NCBI RefSeq assembly: GCF_938030785.1
Contig: NZ_CALHIK010000012.1
Span: 1-13,135 of the forward strand
Source: an uncultured Campylobacter sp.
GTDB taxonomy: Bacteria > Campylobacterota > Campylobacteria > Campylobacterales > Campylobacteraceae
Direction of reading: 5' to 3'
Length of the DNA stretch: 13,135 nt
Program-made: the position numbers and the translations under genes
In this document: piece after piece, positions 1-8,137 of the stretch
Layout of the letters: each line of letters opens with the position of its first letter
How positions within the stretch are numbered: the first letter of the stretch is position 1
Notes under the pieces: model-generated
Database searches by the model: none
What the model saw: only the letters and a program-made list of their open reading frames with translations
Told to the model about the DNA's origin: nothing

Positions 1-1
1 C

Positions 2-184
2 TACGGCGTAACCGAAGTACTTGAGAACGTCAAAAAAGCCTACGAGTATTTGGTAGAAGAGTTTAAAAAGCTTCAAGAGGTAGCCGAAGCAGAGGGCGAC
101 GATACTACTTCAAACATCGCGCAGGATCATTATGGCGATTATGAAAAACGCCTATGGATGCTTGCTTCGATGCTTTCAAAATAG
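2..184 (+). CDS. dps: Dps/ferritin-like DNA-protection protein, C-terminal part only
   Basis: The open frame enters from the left edge and ends at TAG 182-184, leaving 60 residues (YGVTEVLENVKKAYEYLVEE... to EKRLWMLASMLSK). The amphipathic, charged helical segment with an acidic turn (EAEGDD) and a final helix ending KRLWMLASMLSK matches the C-terminal helices of Dps-family miniferritins of Campylobacter and Helicobacter. Such proteins form 12-subunit shells that oxidise and store iron and protect DNA from peroxide damage. The ferroxidase residues lie in the N-terminal half, outside the window, so activity cannot be judged. The gene is not co-transcribed with its neighbour, which runs the other way. 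The family call rests on a short tail and is fairly, not fully, secure. Confidence 0.7.
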   Translation, partial: YGVTEVLENVKKAYEYLVEEFKKLQEVAEAEGDDTTSNIAQDHYGDYEKRLWMLASMLSK

Positions 185-191
185 TCTGATT

Positions 192-218
192 TCGGCTGCG
201 GAGCTTTTCTGCAGCCGA
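192..218 (+). terminator. Hairpin after dps, probable terminator
   Basis: Eight nucleotides after the dps stop there is a perfect 8-bp inverted repeat, TCGGCTGC (192-199) and GCAGCCGA (211-218), with an 11-nt loop. It is followed within a few bases by a moderately T-rich run (CTAAATTTTAATCC). Position just after the gene and the GC-rich stem support a rho-independent terminator; the T-tract is imperfect. Confidence 0.55.
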
Positions 219-446
219 GTCTAAATTTTAATCCTTTTAAAATTAAAGTTTCAATATATCACGCTTTCGTTTCGTAAAATTTACTGCAAGAGCGAAGCGC
301 GATTTTTCAAAATTTCAAAATTTCATTCAGCTTAAATTTCCTAAATTTAGAAAAAAGCATGCTCGTTTCGCCTTCCGGTCTTTAAATTTAAAGACGCGAG
401 CTTCGGCGTTCAAATTTTCTGAAGAAGGGCCACAAAATTTTAAATT

Positions 447-803
447 TTAAAAATTATCCTTCGTGTTGCGGTCGCTTACATGATCCCACGGTAGCTTCAT
501 TCCGCCGAGGATATGGAAGTGCAGATGCATTACCTCCTGCCCGCCGTTTTCGCCGCAGTTGCAAACGAGGCGGTATCCGCTCTTATCAAGCCCCATCGCC
601 GCGGCCACCTCTTGGATAAAGGCGCTCATCTTCGCCATCACCTCAGGAGGCGTTACTTGGAAGTTTTCGTAGCATTTTTTAGGGATCGCCAGGATATGGA
701 TCGGTGCTTTTGGGTTGATGTCGTGGAAGGCCAGAAATTCGTCGTTTTCCAGCACTTTGTTGCACGGGATTTCGCCGTTTACGATCTTTTCGAAGATGTT
801 CAT
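447..803 (-). CDS. HIT-family (histidine triad) nucleotide-binding protein
   Basis: A 118-residue protein with the complete histidine triad HLHFHIL at residues 93-99, followed by GG, and the N-terminal hallmarks of the HinT branch: IFEKIVNGEIPC (3-14), FHDINPKAPIHILAIPK (26-42). HinT-type proteins are small cytoplasmic dimers that hydrolyse phosphoramidate bonds of nucleotides such as AMP-lysine; the physiological substrate is poorly defined. The length (about 110-120 aa) is normal. The ATG at 803 is preceded by AAGGA about 6 nt upstream on the minus strand, and a TATAAT box lies at 839-844, so the start is well supported. It is divergent from pheS. It contains no AAATTT word, unlike the flanking spacers. 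The family is near certain; the specific substrate is not. Confidence 0.93.
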   Translation of the reverse strand: MNIFEKIVNGEIPCNKVLENDEFLAFHDINPKAPIHILAIPKKCYENFQVTPPEVMAKMSAFIQEVAAAMGLDKSGYRLVCNCGENGGQEVMHLHFHILGGMKLPWDHVSDRNTKDNF

Positions 804-838
804 TTTAGATCCTTTTATGAGGTTGAAATTTAGCCGCG

Positions 839-856
839 ATTATAGCCAAAAAATCC
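839..856 (-). promoter_or_regulatory. Promoter of the HIT gene (extended -10)
   Basis: Read on the minus strand, a T-run followed by GGC and a perfect TATAAT (complement of 839-844) stands 35 nt upstream of the HIT start codon. A T-rich stretch just upstream of the -10 box, with no clear -35, is the pattern known for Campylobacter sigma-70 promoters. Three other promoters in this window have the same layout. Confidence 0.7.
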
Positions 857-883
857 AAACACGCAAATTTACCTAGCTTTTAT

Positions 884-900
884 CAAATTTTAACTACAAT
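884..900 (+). promoter_or_regulatory. Promoter of the pheS operon (extended -10)
   Basis: TACAAT at 895-900 is preceded by AAATTTTAAC, giving the T-rich extended -10 form typical of Campylobacter. It lies 31 nt upstream of the pheS start, leaving a leader too short for an attenuator or T-box. It sits back to back with the HIT promoter; about 50 bp separate the two -10 boxes. Confidence 0.65.
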
Positions 901-931
901 CGCGCCATTAATTTAACCACAAGGATAGAAT

Positions 932-1927
932 TTGCAAGAGATTAAAGCAAAAATCGACGCCGCATCGAGCTTAAGCGAGCTGGAAGCCGTGCGCTTGGAG
1001 CTTTTCGGCAAAAAAGGCATCATAACGGCGCTTTTTTCCGAGCTCAAATCCGCAGCGCCCGAGCAGAAAAAAGAGCTTGCCGTAAGCGCGAATGAAAAGC
1101 GCGATTATTTCAGCGAGCTCATCGCCGCAAAAAGGGCGAGCTTGGAAGAGGCGGAGCAAAAAGAGGCGATGAAAAATGAAGCGAGCGACGTTACGCTTTT
1201 TAACGAAAACGTAAGCTGCGGCGCGCTGCATCCGGTGATGGAGACGATGGATAAGATCATAGACTACTTCATCGCGCAGAATTTCAGCGTCGAAAGCGGC
1301 CCGCTCATCGAGGATGACTTTCATAATTTTGAGGCGCTAAATTTACCTAAATACCACCCCGCGCGCGATATGCAAGATACGTTTTATCTGAACGACGGGC
1401 GGCTGCTACGCACGCATACCAGCGGCGTTCAGATTCGCACGATGGAGAAATTTAAAGCTCCGCCGGTGCGCATGATCGCCCCCGGCGCGGTATTTCGCCG
1501 CGATATGGATCTAACTCACACGCCGATGTTTCATCAAGTGGAGGGTCTCGTAGTCGAGCAGGGAGACCGCGTGAGCTTCGCAAATTTAAAATACGTTTTG
1601 GAGGAATTTTTGCGCTATATGTTCGGAAGCGTGCAGGTACGCTTCCGTCCGAGCTTCTTTCCGTTTACGGAGCCGAGTACCGAGGTCGATATCAGCTGTA
1701 TTTTCTGCCACGGTCATGGATGCCGCGTCTGTAAGCAGACGGGCTGGCTCGAGGTGCTAGGCAGCGGCGTGGTCGATCCTAACGTCTTTAAAGCGGTAGG
1801 CTGGAAAAACGTCAGCGGATACGCATTCGGGCTCGGCGTAGAGCGCTTCGCAATGCTGCTGCACGGCATACCCGATCTGCGCTCGCTATTTGAAGGCGAT
1901 ATTAGATTATTGGAGCAGTTTAAATGA
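932..1927 (+). CDS. pheS: Phenylalanyl-tRNA synthetase alpha subunit
   Basis: The catalytic subunit of the cytoplasmic alpha2-beta2 class II synthetase that charges tRNA-Phe with phenylalanine. The 331-residue product has an N-terminal coiled-coil arm (about 1-90) that binds tRNA, then the class II core: motif 2 around FRRDMDLTHTPMFHQVEG (188-205) and motif 3 in GLGVERFAMLLHGIPDLR (300-317). The start is TTG at 932, chosen because AAGGA at 921-925 is spaced 6 nt before it and the first residues (MQEIKAKIDA) align with the family's beginning; length is normal. It carries a four-cysteine element C256-x2-C259-x4-C264-x2-C267 next to the FTEPS motif, absent from E. coli PheS as I remember it. It overlaps pheT by 4 bases (ATGA), consistent with coupled synthesis of the two subunits. 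Confidence 0.97.
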   Translation: MQEIKAKIDAASSLSELEAVRLELFGKKGIITALFSELKSAAPEQKKELAVSANEKRDYFSELIAAKRASLEEAEQKEAMKNEASDVTLFNENVSCGALHPVMETMDKIIDYFIAQNFSVESGPLIEDDFHNFEALNLPKYHPARDMQDTFYLNDGRLLRTHTSGVQIRTMEKFKAPPVRMIAPGAVFRRDMDLTHTPMFHQVEGLVVEQGDRVSFANLKYVLEEFLRYMFGSVQVRFRPSFFPFTEPSTEVDISCIFCHGHGCRVCKQTGWLEVLGSGVVDPNVFKAVGWKNVSGYAFGLGVERFAMLLHGIPDLRSLFEGDIRLLEQFK

Positions 1928-4254
1928 TAATAACGAGAAATTGGCTACAGGACTGGATCGACGTAAAAGAAATTTCAAGCGAGAAGCTGGCCGCTACGCT
2001 AAATTCCATCGGTCTTGAGATCGACGCGCACGATAAAATTTCACTTCCTAAAGGCGTCGTAGTAGGGCTCGTAAAAAGCAAACATCGCCACGAAAACTCC
2101 GATCATCTAAACGTCTGCGAGGTGGATGTCGGTAAGCAGAGCTTGCAGATCGTATGCGGCGCGAAAAACGTCGAGGCGGGGCAATACGTCGCGGTTAGTC
2201 TGATCGGCACCGTGCTGCCTAGCGGTATTGAGATAAAGCCTGCCAAACTTCGCGGAGTGGAGAGCTTCGGTATGATCTGCTCTGCGACCGAGCTTGGGCT
2301 TGCTAAGACGAATGACGGCATTATGGTGCTTGATAGCAGCATCGGCGAGCTCGTGCTCGGCAAGGAGCTGCGCGAGTATGAAATTTTTAACGACGACATT
2401 ATCGAGATCGAGCTTACCGCTAATCGCGGCGACTGCCTTAGCATCTTAGGCATAGCGCGCGATCTGGGAGCTGCCTTGGATCTGCCGCTAAAAGTAAAGC
2501 AAGATTTTGAGGACGCCGACGGCTTGCCCGGCATCGGTAGAATTTTAAGCGTGCGCGCAAGCGACGAAGTAAGAGCTAAATTTGCATTTCGCGCCTTTGA
2601 GATCAAAAGCGCTCTGAAGCTAAATTTAAAGCAGACGCTGCGTCTTGCGAGCGCCGGGATACTGCAAGGATGCGCGGTGCAAAATTTCATCAATTACGCT
2701 ACCCACGCTACCGGCGTGCTGCTACGTGCCTATGATTTTGAAAAGATCGCCGCAGCGTCGGAAAAGCTTATGCTGGACATCAAGACTATGAAAAACGGCG
2801 AATTCGGCGTTTACGCGAGGCAGAAGCTTCTAGGCGTAGCCGGGATCTGCCAAGATGCGCAGCTTAAAGCAAACGCAGCCAGCAAAACCGTGATCGTCGA
2901 GGCGAGCTATACGAGTCCGCTACTCATCGCTAAAGCGGTAAACGAAGACAAAAGCCTAAAGGGCGACGAGCACGTGTATCGCTCAAGCAGAGGCAGCGAG
3001 CCGAAGCTAAGAGCCGGGCTTGATCTGCTATTTAGATTGCTAGTAAAAAACAGCGCCGTTAGCCTATATGCCGGCACGCAAAGAGTTTCAAACGCTTTGG
3101 AGCCGCTTATCGTGGGCTTTAGCGAAAAAGAGATAAACTCAATGATCGGCGCGCAAATTCCGCGCGATAAGATCGTAAAAATTTTAAAAAGGCTGGGCTT
3201 TGATGTGGGCGTCGAAGCCGATCTCATCACCGCCAAGGTGCCGCCTTTCCGCCACGATATCGTAAACTCTCACGACGTGTGCGAGGAGATCGTGCGCATC
3301 GTAGGCATCGATAATATCGCCGCAGCGCCGCTAAGCTTCTACGAGAAAAACCGCCTAAACGATACCTACGTAAATTTACAAAATGGGCGCAAGCTTCGCA
3401 GTAAGGCTGCTGCGGTAGGATTTTTCGAGTGCGTGCATTATGTGTTTGACGACGGAAAAGCGCTAGAGAATTTAGGCTTTGCGCCGTGCAAGGTTAAAAT
3501 TTTAAATCCGATAAACGGCGAGCTGGATGCGCTAAGACCGACGCTGATTAATCATCTGCTGGAATCTGCGGAGCGAAATTTAAAGAATTCTCGCAGAAGC
3601 GTCAAGCTTTTTGAGCTAGGAGAGGTGTTTGATGCGGACGGTTCGCAGTGCCTAAGACTGGGCTTTATCGCTAGCGGACTAAAGACGGAGCCCTCTATCG
3701 CGGCCGGCGCGAAACCCGCCGCGGTGGATTTTTTGTATTTTGCAAATTTAATCCAAAGCGTCATCGGTAAATTTAACGTCAGGCTGCCTAGCGAAAATTT
3801 GAAATTTTTAAGCGAATTCGAGCAAGCCCAGATCGAGCAGGACGGCGAGATAGTCGGCTTTATCGGGCGCGTGGATTACGCCGTAGAAGCAGGGCGCGAT
3901 CTGGATAAAAGCTATCTGTGCGAGATCGATTTTTCCAAGCTTAAATTTAAAAATATCGTAGCGGACGCTTATTCGAAGTTTCCTAGCGTATCGCGCGATC
4001 TAAGTATTTTGGTGCCGAGCGGAATGCGTTTCGAGCAGATCAAGCAGTGCATAGACGCCCTTAAAATCGAGGCGCTAAAGGAATTTATCCCGAGCGATCT
4101 TTACGGCGACGAAAGCCTGGGCGATTCAAAGAGCCTGACGATCAGGCTTGTATTTCAAGACCTTCAAAAAACGCTCTGCGACGAGGAAGTGGCGGGCTTT
4201 ACCGATAAAATTTTAGCCGCGCTTAGCAGCGAGCTGGGGCTTGGGCTGCGATGA
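1924..4254 (+). CDS. pheT: Phenylalanyl-tRNA synthetase beta subunit
   Basis: The large, non-catalytic partner of PheS, needed for tRNA binding, assembly and editing of mischarged tyrosine. The 776-residue length is usual. Visible domains in order: N-terminal B1 start (ITRNWLQDWIDV), an OB-fold EMAP-like tRNA-binding domain (about 40-150, with SDHLNVCEVDVG and VCGAKNVEAG), the conserved ELTANRGDCLSILGIARDLGA stretch (162-184), the B3/B4 editing region (about 205-370), the B5 domain with the PPFRHDI...EEIVRIVGIDNI signature, a degenerate class II core, and a C-terminal ferredoxin-like anticodon-binding domain (from about 680, YSKFPSVSRDLSILVP). The ATG at 1924 overlaps the pheS stop, and its own stop overlaps the aroA start in the same ATGA fashion, so translational coupling runs through three genes. 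Confidence 0.97.
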   Translation: MIITRNWLQDWIDVKEISSEKLAATLNSIGLEIDAHDKISLPKGVVVGLVKSKHRHENSDHLNVCEVDVGKQSLQIVCGAKNVEAGQYVAVSLIGTVLPSGIEIKPAKLRGVESFGMICSATELGLAKTNDGIMVLDSSIGELVLGKELREYEIFNDDIIEIELTANRGDCLSILGIARDLGAALDLPLKVKQDFEDADGLPGIGRILSVRASDEVRAKFAFRAFEIKSALKLNLKQTLRLASAGILQGCAVQNFINYATHATGVLLRAYDFEKIAAASEKLMLDIKTMKNGEFGVYARQKLLGVAGICQDAQLKANAASKTVIVEASYTSPLLIAKAVNEDKSLKGDEHVYRSSRGSEPKLRAGLDLLFRLLVKNSAVSLYAGTQRVSNALEPLIVGFSEKEINSMIGAQIPRDKIVKILKRLGFDVGVEADLITAKVPPFRHDIVNSHDVCEEIVRIVGIDNIAAAPLSFYEKNRLNDTYVNLQNGRKLRSKAAAVGFFECVHYVFDDGKALENLGFAPCKVKILNPINGELDALRPTLINHLLESAERNLKNSRRSVKLFELGEVFDADGSQCLRLGFIASGLKTEPSIAAGAKPAAVDFLYFANLIQSVIGKFNVRLPSENLKFLSEFEQAQIEQDGEIVGFIGRVDYAVEAGRDLDKSYLCEIDFSKLKFKNIVADAYSKFPSVSRDLSILVPSGMRFEQIKQCIDALKIEALKEFIPSDLYGDESLGDSKSLTIRLVFQDLQKTLCDEEVAGFTDKILAALSSELGLGLR

Positions 4255-5525
4255 GAATTTTTGCGCAAGCTAGCCCTTTGCGAGCGGAGATCTCAAACAT
4301 CGCCGCGGATAAATCGATCTCGCATCGTGCGGCGATCTTTTCGCTGCTAGCGGAGGGGACGAGTAAAATTTCAAACTATCTAGCCGCCGAGGATACGCTA
4401 AATACGCTAAAAATAGTGGAGCTTTTGGGTGCTTGCGTGCAGCGCGACGCGAGCGAAATTTTAATCACTCCTCCCGCCGCTATCAAAGAGCCTAACGTTC
4501 CGCTTGATTGCGGCAACTCGGGTACGGCGATGCGGCTATTTATGGGCTTTTTGGCGGGATGCGAGGGCTTTTTCGTGCTGTGCGGCGATCGCTATCTAAG
4601 CGAGCGTCCGATGAGGCGCGTTGCGGATCCGCTTTGCAAAGTAGGCGCTAAAATTTACGGGCGTCAAGGCAGCGAAAAGGCGCCGATTGCGGTGCTAGGG
4701 CAAAAGCTTGGGTATTTTGAATACGAGAGCAAGATTGCGTCGGCGCAGGTCAAGACCGCTCTAATTTTAGCGGCTTTGCGCGGTAGCGGGTGCAAGTTTA
4801 GCGAGCCTGAGCTTAGTCGCGATCACAGCGAGCGGATGCTAAAAGCGATGGGCGCGCAAATTTCGCGAAACGGCCTTGCGATCGAAGTCGCGCCGCTTAG
4901 CTCGCCGCTCAAACCGCTTGAAATTTTTATCCCAAACGACCCCAGCTCGGCGTTTTTCTTTGCGGTCGCCGCAGCGATAATTCCTGGCTCGCGCATCGTG
5001 CTAAAAAATATGCTGCTAAACAAAACCCGCATAGAGGCGTATGAAATTTTAAAACGTATGGGTGCCGAGGTTAAATTTAATAAAACGAGCGAAATTTACG
5101 AGCAGATCGGCGATATAGAGGTCGCTTACGCACCGCTTCACGCCGTGGAGGTTAGCGAAAATATCTCGTGGCTGATAGACGAGGCGCCGGCGCTTGCTAT
5201 CGCTTTTGCCTGTGCGCAAGGAAGTAGCGTGCTTAAAAATGCCGCCGAGCTGCGCGTAAAGGAGTGCGACCGCATAAAGGTAACCTGCGAAGGGCTTCGC
5301 GCCTGCGGCATCAAAGCGCGCGAGCTGCAGGACGGCTGGCAGATCGAAGGCGGCGAGACGAACGCGGCGATTATCACGCCGTGCGGAGACCACCGCATCG
5401 CGATGAGCTTTGCGATTTTGGGCTTAAGATCTGGGATGATTATCGAAGATAGCGATTGTATCGCGACGTCGTTTCCGAATTTCGCCGCGATTTTAAGACA
5501 GATCGGAGCCGGCGTTGAAGATTGA
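4251..5525 (+). CDS. aroA: 5-enolpyruvylshikimate-3-phosphate synthase
   Basis: Sixth step of the shikimate pathway: phosphoenolpyruvate plus shikimate 3-phosphate gives EPSP, the precursor of chorismate and the aromatic amino acids. The 424-residue protein has all expected motifs: DKSISHR (20-26, with the substrate-binding Lys21), LDCGNSGTAMRLFMG (85-99), LSERPMRRVADPL (116-128), SAQVKTALI (164-172), SRDHSERML (189-197), DPSSAFFFAVAAA (230-242), catalytic DEAPALAIA from Asp310, LRVKECDRIK (334-343) and GDHRIAM (379-385). The SAQVK, RDHSE and NKTR patterns resemble class II EPSP synthases more than the E. coli type; this sub-class is an inference from motifs only. ATG at 4251 overlaps the pheT stop by 4 bases. 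Co-expression with pheST links phenylalanine supply to its charging on tRNA. Confidence 0.96.
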   Translation: MRIFAQASPLRAEISNIAADKSISHRAAIFSLLAEGTSKISNYLAAEDTLNTLKIVELLGACVQRDASEILITPPAAIKEPNVPLDCGNSGTAMRLFMGFLAGCEGFFVLCGDRYLSERPMRRVADPLCKVGAKIYGRQGSEKAPIAVLGQKLGYFEYESKIASAQVKTALILAALRGSGCKFSEPELSRDHSERMLKAMGAQISRNGLAIEVAPLSSPLKPLEIFIPNDPSSAFFFAVAAAIIPGSRIVLKNMLLNKTRIEAYEILKRMGAEVKFNKTSEIYEQIGDIEVAYAPLHAVEVSENISWLIDEAPALAIAFACAQGSSVLKNAAELRVKECDRIKVTCEGLRACGIKARELQDGWQIEGGETNAAIITPCGDHRIAMSFAILGLRSGMIIEDSDCIATSFPNFAAILRQIGAGVED

Positions 5526-6351
5526 GATGGCCAAAAGCTACGGCTTTTGCTTCGGTGTCAAGCGCGCGATCAAGATCGCAGAAAGCGCTGGCGAGGCCGC
5601 TACGATCGGCGAACTGATACATAACGCCGAAGAGATTAACCGTTTAAAGCAAAATTTCGGCGTCAAAACCCTGGAGGGAGTTGGCGAGATCACTGACGAG
5701 CAAAAACTCATCATCCGCACCCACGGCATCCAAAAGGACGATCTGCAAAGATTAAAGGCACAAAATAAAGAGCTCATCGACGCTACCTGCCCCTTCGTGA
5801 CCAAGCCGCAGCAGATCGTAGAAAAGATGAGCGCGGAGGGCTATGATATCGTGATCTTCGGCGATAAAAACCATCCCGAGGTAAAGGGCGTGAAATCCTA
5901 CGCCAAAGGAAGAGTATACGTAGTGCTCGAGCCCGCGGAGCTACTACAGATCAAGCTTGGGACTCGTGTCGCGCTCGTTTCGCAGACTACGAAAAAGATA
6001 GAAAATTTTACCAAAATCGCGGATTTTTTGATGCAGCGCGCGAGGGAGCTGAGAATTTTTAATACGATTTGCAATGCGACGCTGGAAAATCAAGAGGCCG
6101 TAAAGAGTCTGTCGCAAAAGGCTGACGTGATGATAATCGTAGGCGGAAAAAATTCCTCCAACACCAAGCAGCTTTTTTTAATTTCACAAAATTTTTGCAA
6201 AGACAGCTACCTTATAGAAAACGAAAGCGAGCTTGAGCGCTCGTGGTTTGAAAACAAAAGCCTCTGCGGCATCTCCGCAGGAGCTAGCACGCCTGATTGG
6301 ATCATCAAAAAAGTGGTAGCGAGAATCGAAAATTTAACGCAGAATTTATAA
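5515..6351 (+). CDS. ispH: 4-hydroxy-3-methylbut-2-enyl diphosphate reductase
   Basis: Last enzyme of the MEP isoprenoid pathway; an iron-sulfur protein that reduces HMBPP to IPP and DMAPP. The three cluster-binding cysteines are visible: C12 in GFCFGVKRA, C92 in DATCPFVTK and C186 in ICNAT. Substrate-binding elements are also present: LIHN (34-37), RTHG (68-71), HPE (120-122), SQTT (156-159), GGKNSSNT (210-217) and ISAGASTP (253-260). Length 278 aa is normal. The start is TTG at 5515 with GGAG at 5505-5508 six nt upstream; it overlaps aroA by 11 bases. An in-frame ATG at 5527 would remove four residues and has a poorer upstream site. It precedes rpsA, as in many bacteria, and the two are fused into one protein in some clostridia. 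Confidence 0.96.
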   Translation: MKIEMAKSYGFCFGVKRAIKIAESAGEAATIGELIHNAEEINRLKQNFGVKTLEGVGEITDEQKLIIRTHGIQKDDLQRLKAQNKELIDATCPFVTKPQQIVEKMSAEGYDIVIFGDKNHPEVKGVKSYAKGRVYVVLEPAELLQIKLGTRVALVSQTTKKIENFTKIADFLMQRARELRIFNTICNATLENQEAVKSLSQKADVMIIVGGKNSSNTKQLFLISQNFCKDSYLIENESELERSWFENKSLCGISAGASTPDWIIKKVVARIENLTQNL

Positions 6352-6395
6352 GCCCTCTTATCAAATTTACTCTTAGAAATTTATCAAATCGAAAG

Positions 6396-6412
6396 CAAAT
6401 TTTAGCTAGAAT
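6396..6412 (+). promoter_or_regulatory. Promoter of rpsA (extended -10)
   Basis: TAGAAT at 6407-6412 preceded by AAATTTTAGC, almost the same string as at the pheS promoter (AAATTTTAAC TACAAT). It stands 51 nt before the rpsA start in the ispH-rpsA gap, so S1 synthesis can be set independently of the upstream genes. No clear -35. Confidence 0.6.
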
Positions 6413-6463
6413 CACACATTTTAGTTCTTTTCAAAAAAGCACAAATAAATTTAAAGGAAGCAT

Positions 6464-8131
6464 ATGGCTGAGGTGAACGAGAAGGTTCAAAACCACGCAG
6501 AGGAAGATTTTGCGACATTGTTAGAGGAGTATGACGCCCAAAAGTCTCGCGACGAGGTCGTCACAGGTAAGGTTATCGCCCTTAAGGACGGCGAGGTTTT
6601 CATAGACGTAGGCAGGAAGTCGGAGGGCATTTTAGACGCCGCCGAGGTTAGCGACGAGCAAGGAAACCCGCAGGTTAACGTAGGAGATGACATCAAAGTC
6701 GCTATTATCGGAAGCAGAGGCGGTCGCCCGGTCGTATCGTATAAAAAGGCTCTAAAGAAGGAAAAAGTAAAAGCGTTCATCGACTCTTATGATGAAAACG
6801 CAGAAAATATCTATGATGTTAAAATTTTATCGTTTAATAAGGGCGGCTATGTTTGCGCTAACGCAGACGACGTGGAATTTTTTATGCCTCGCTCGCAAAG
6901 CGCGCTTAAAAACCCAAACGGCGCCATCGGCAAAAATTTCAAAGTAAAGATCATCAAAGTAGATAGAGACGAGCAAAGCGTCGTCGTATCGCGCAAGAAG
7001 CTGCTTGATGAGGATCGCAAAGCAAGTAAAGAGGCGATCGAAAAGGTAGTCGCTACCGAGGGCATCATCGAGGGTATCGTTAAAAAGATCACTACCTACG
7101 GTATGTTCGTAGACGTAGGCGGCGTGGACGGACTCGTACACTACAGCGAAATTTCATACAAAGGCCCGGTAAATCCAAGCTCGCTCTACAAAGAGGGCGA
7201 TAAGGTTCCGGTTAAAGTTATCAAGTACGACAACGATAAAAAACACCTCTCTCTTTCGATCAAAGAGGCGATGCCTGATCCTTGGAACGAGATCAAAGAT
7301 AGCCTGGAAGTGGGCGATACTATCCGCGTAAAAGTAAGCAATATCGAGCCTTACGGCGCGTTTGTCGATCTTGGCAACGACATCGAGGGCTTTTTGCATA
7401 TCAGCGAAATTTCGTGGGATAAAAATATCAAAAATCCGAAAGATTTCATCAGCGAGGGCGAGGAGCTCGACGTCGAGGTCGTAGAGATCAACCCTAGCGA
7501 GCGCAGATTGCGCGTGAGCCTTAAAAATTTACTCACCAAGCCGTTTGACGAGTTCGTTGCTAAATACAAAGTGGGCGACGTGCTAAAAGGCAGCGTCACT
7601 ACGATTACAAATTTCGGCGCGTTTGTGAGGATCGACGGCGTAGAGGGACTTTTGCATAACGAGGACGCTTCGTGGGATCGCGGCGAGAAGTGCAAAAATT
7701 TATTCAAAGTGGGCGACGAGATCGAAGTTAAAATCATTAAGATCGACAAAGATACTCAAAAAATTTCTCTAAATCACAAGGAGCTCGGCGATAGCCCTAT
7801 TAGCGATTATGCCAAGAGCCACAATCAAGGCGATGTCGTAAAAGGCAAGATCCGCGATATTAAAGAGTTCGGAATTTTTGTCGAGCTTGGAGGCGGTATC
7901 GACGCGCTTATTCGCAAGGAAGATCTTGGCAACGTAAGCGTAGATAGCCTAAAAGTGGGCGACGAGATTGAAGCTGCGATTGCCTTCATCGACGAGAAGA
8001 AAAATAGAATCCGCCTAAGTGTGCGCAGGCTGGCTCATCAGAAGGAGCGCGAGGCGCTAAACGAGATCAATAGCAACGATGACGAGAAGCAAAGCCTAGG
8101 GGATCTAATCAAAGATCAACTAAATAAATAA
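6464..8131 (+). CDS. rpsA: 30S ribosomal protein S1
   Basis: The RNA-binding ribosomal protein that unfolds mRNA during translation initiation. The 555 residues contain six S1 (OB-fold) repeats, at about 31-95, 113-178, 199-267, 283-354, 370-438 and 455-523; repeats 3 to 6 show the canonical pattern, e.g. GIVKKITTYGMFVDVGGVDGLVHYSEIS and VKVSNIEPYGAFVDLG, with GFLHISEISW following. The first two are divergent, as usual for the ribosome-binding repeats. The length matches the six-repeat proteobacterial form. ATG at 6464 follows a strong AAAGGAAG (6453-6460), and a separate promoter precedes it. The C-terminal tail is charged and probably flexible (528-555). In E. coli S1 represses its own mRNA; no matching structured leader is obvious in the short (about 45 nt) leader here. 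Confidence 0.97.
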   Translation: MAEVNEKVQNHAEEDFATLLEEYDAQKSRDEVVTGKVIALKDGEVFIDVGRKSEGILDAAEVSDEQGNPQVNVGDDIKVAIIGSRGGRPVVSYKKALKKEKVKAFIDSYDENAENIYDVKILSFNKGGYVCANADDVEFFMPRSQSALKNPNGAIGKNFKVKIIKVDRDEQSVVVSRKKLLDEDRKASKEAIEKVVATEGIIEGIVKKITTYGMFVDVGGVDGLVHYSEISYKGPVNPSSLYKEGDKVPVKVIKYDNDKKHLSLSIKEAMPDPWNEIKDSLEVGDTIRVKVSNIEPYGAFVDLGNDIEGFLHISEISWDKNIKNPKDFISEGEELDVEVVEINPSERRLRVSLKNLLTKPFDEFVAKYKVGDVLKGSVTTITNFGAFVRIDGVEGLLHNEDASWDRGEKCKNLFKVGDEIEVKIIKIDKDTQKISLNHKELGDSPISDYAKSHNQGDVVKGKIRDIKEFGIFVELGGGIDALIRKEDLGNVSVDSLKVGDEIEAAIAFIDEKKNRIRLSVRRLAHQKEREALNEINSNDDEKQSLGDLIKDQLNK

Positions 8132-8137
8132 TTACTC

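Noticed and set aside
185..446. Repeated AAATTTC units (near 306-350) as a repressor operator array
   Set aside because: They lie between the converging 3' ends of dps and the HIT gene, not at a promoter, and fit the general AAATTT excess.
513..833. 106-codon open frame on the plus strand over the HIT gene
   Set aside because: Antisense to the HIT gene with its intact histidine triad, ribosome binding site and promoter.
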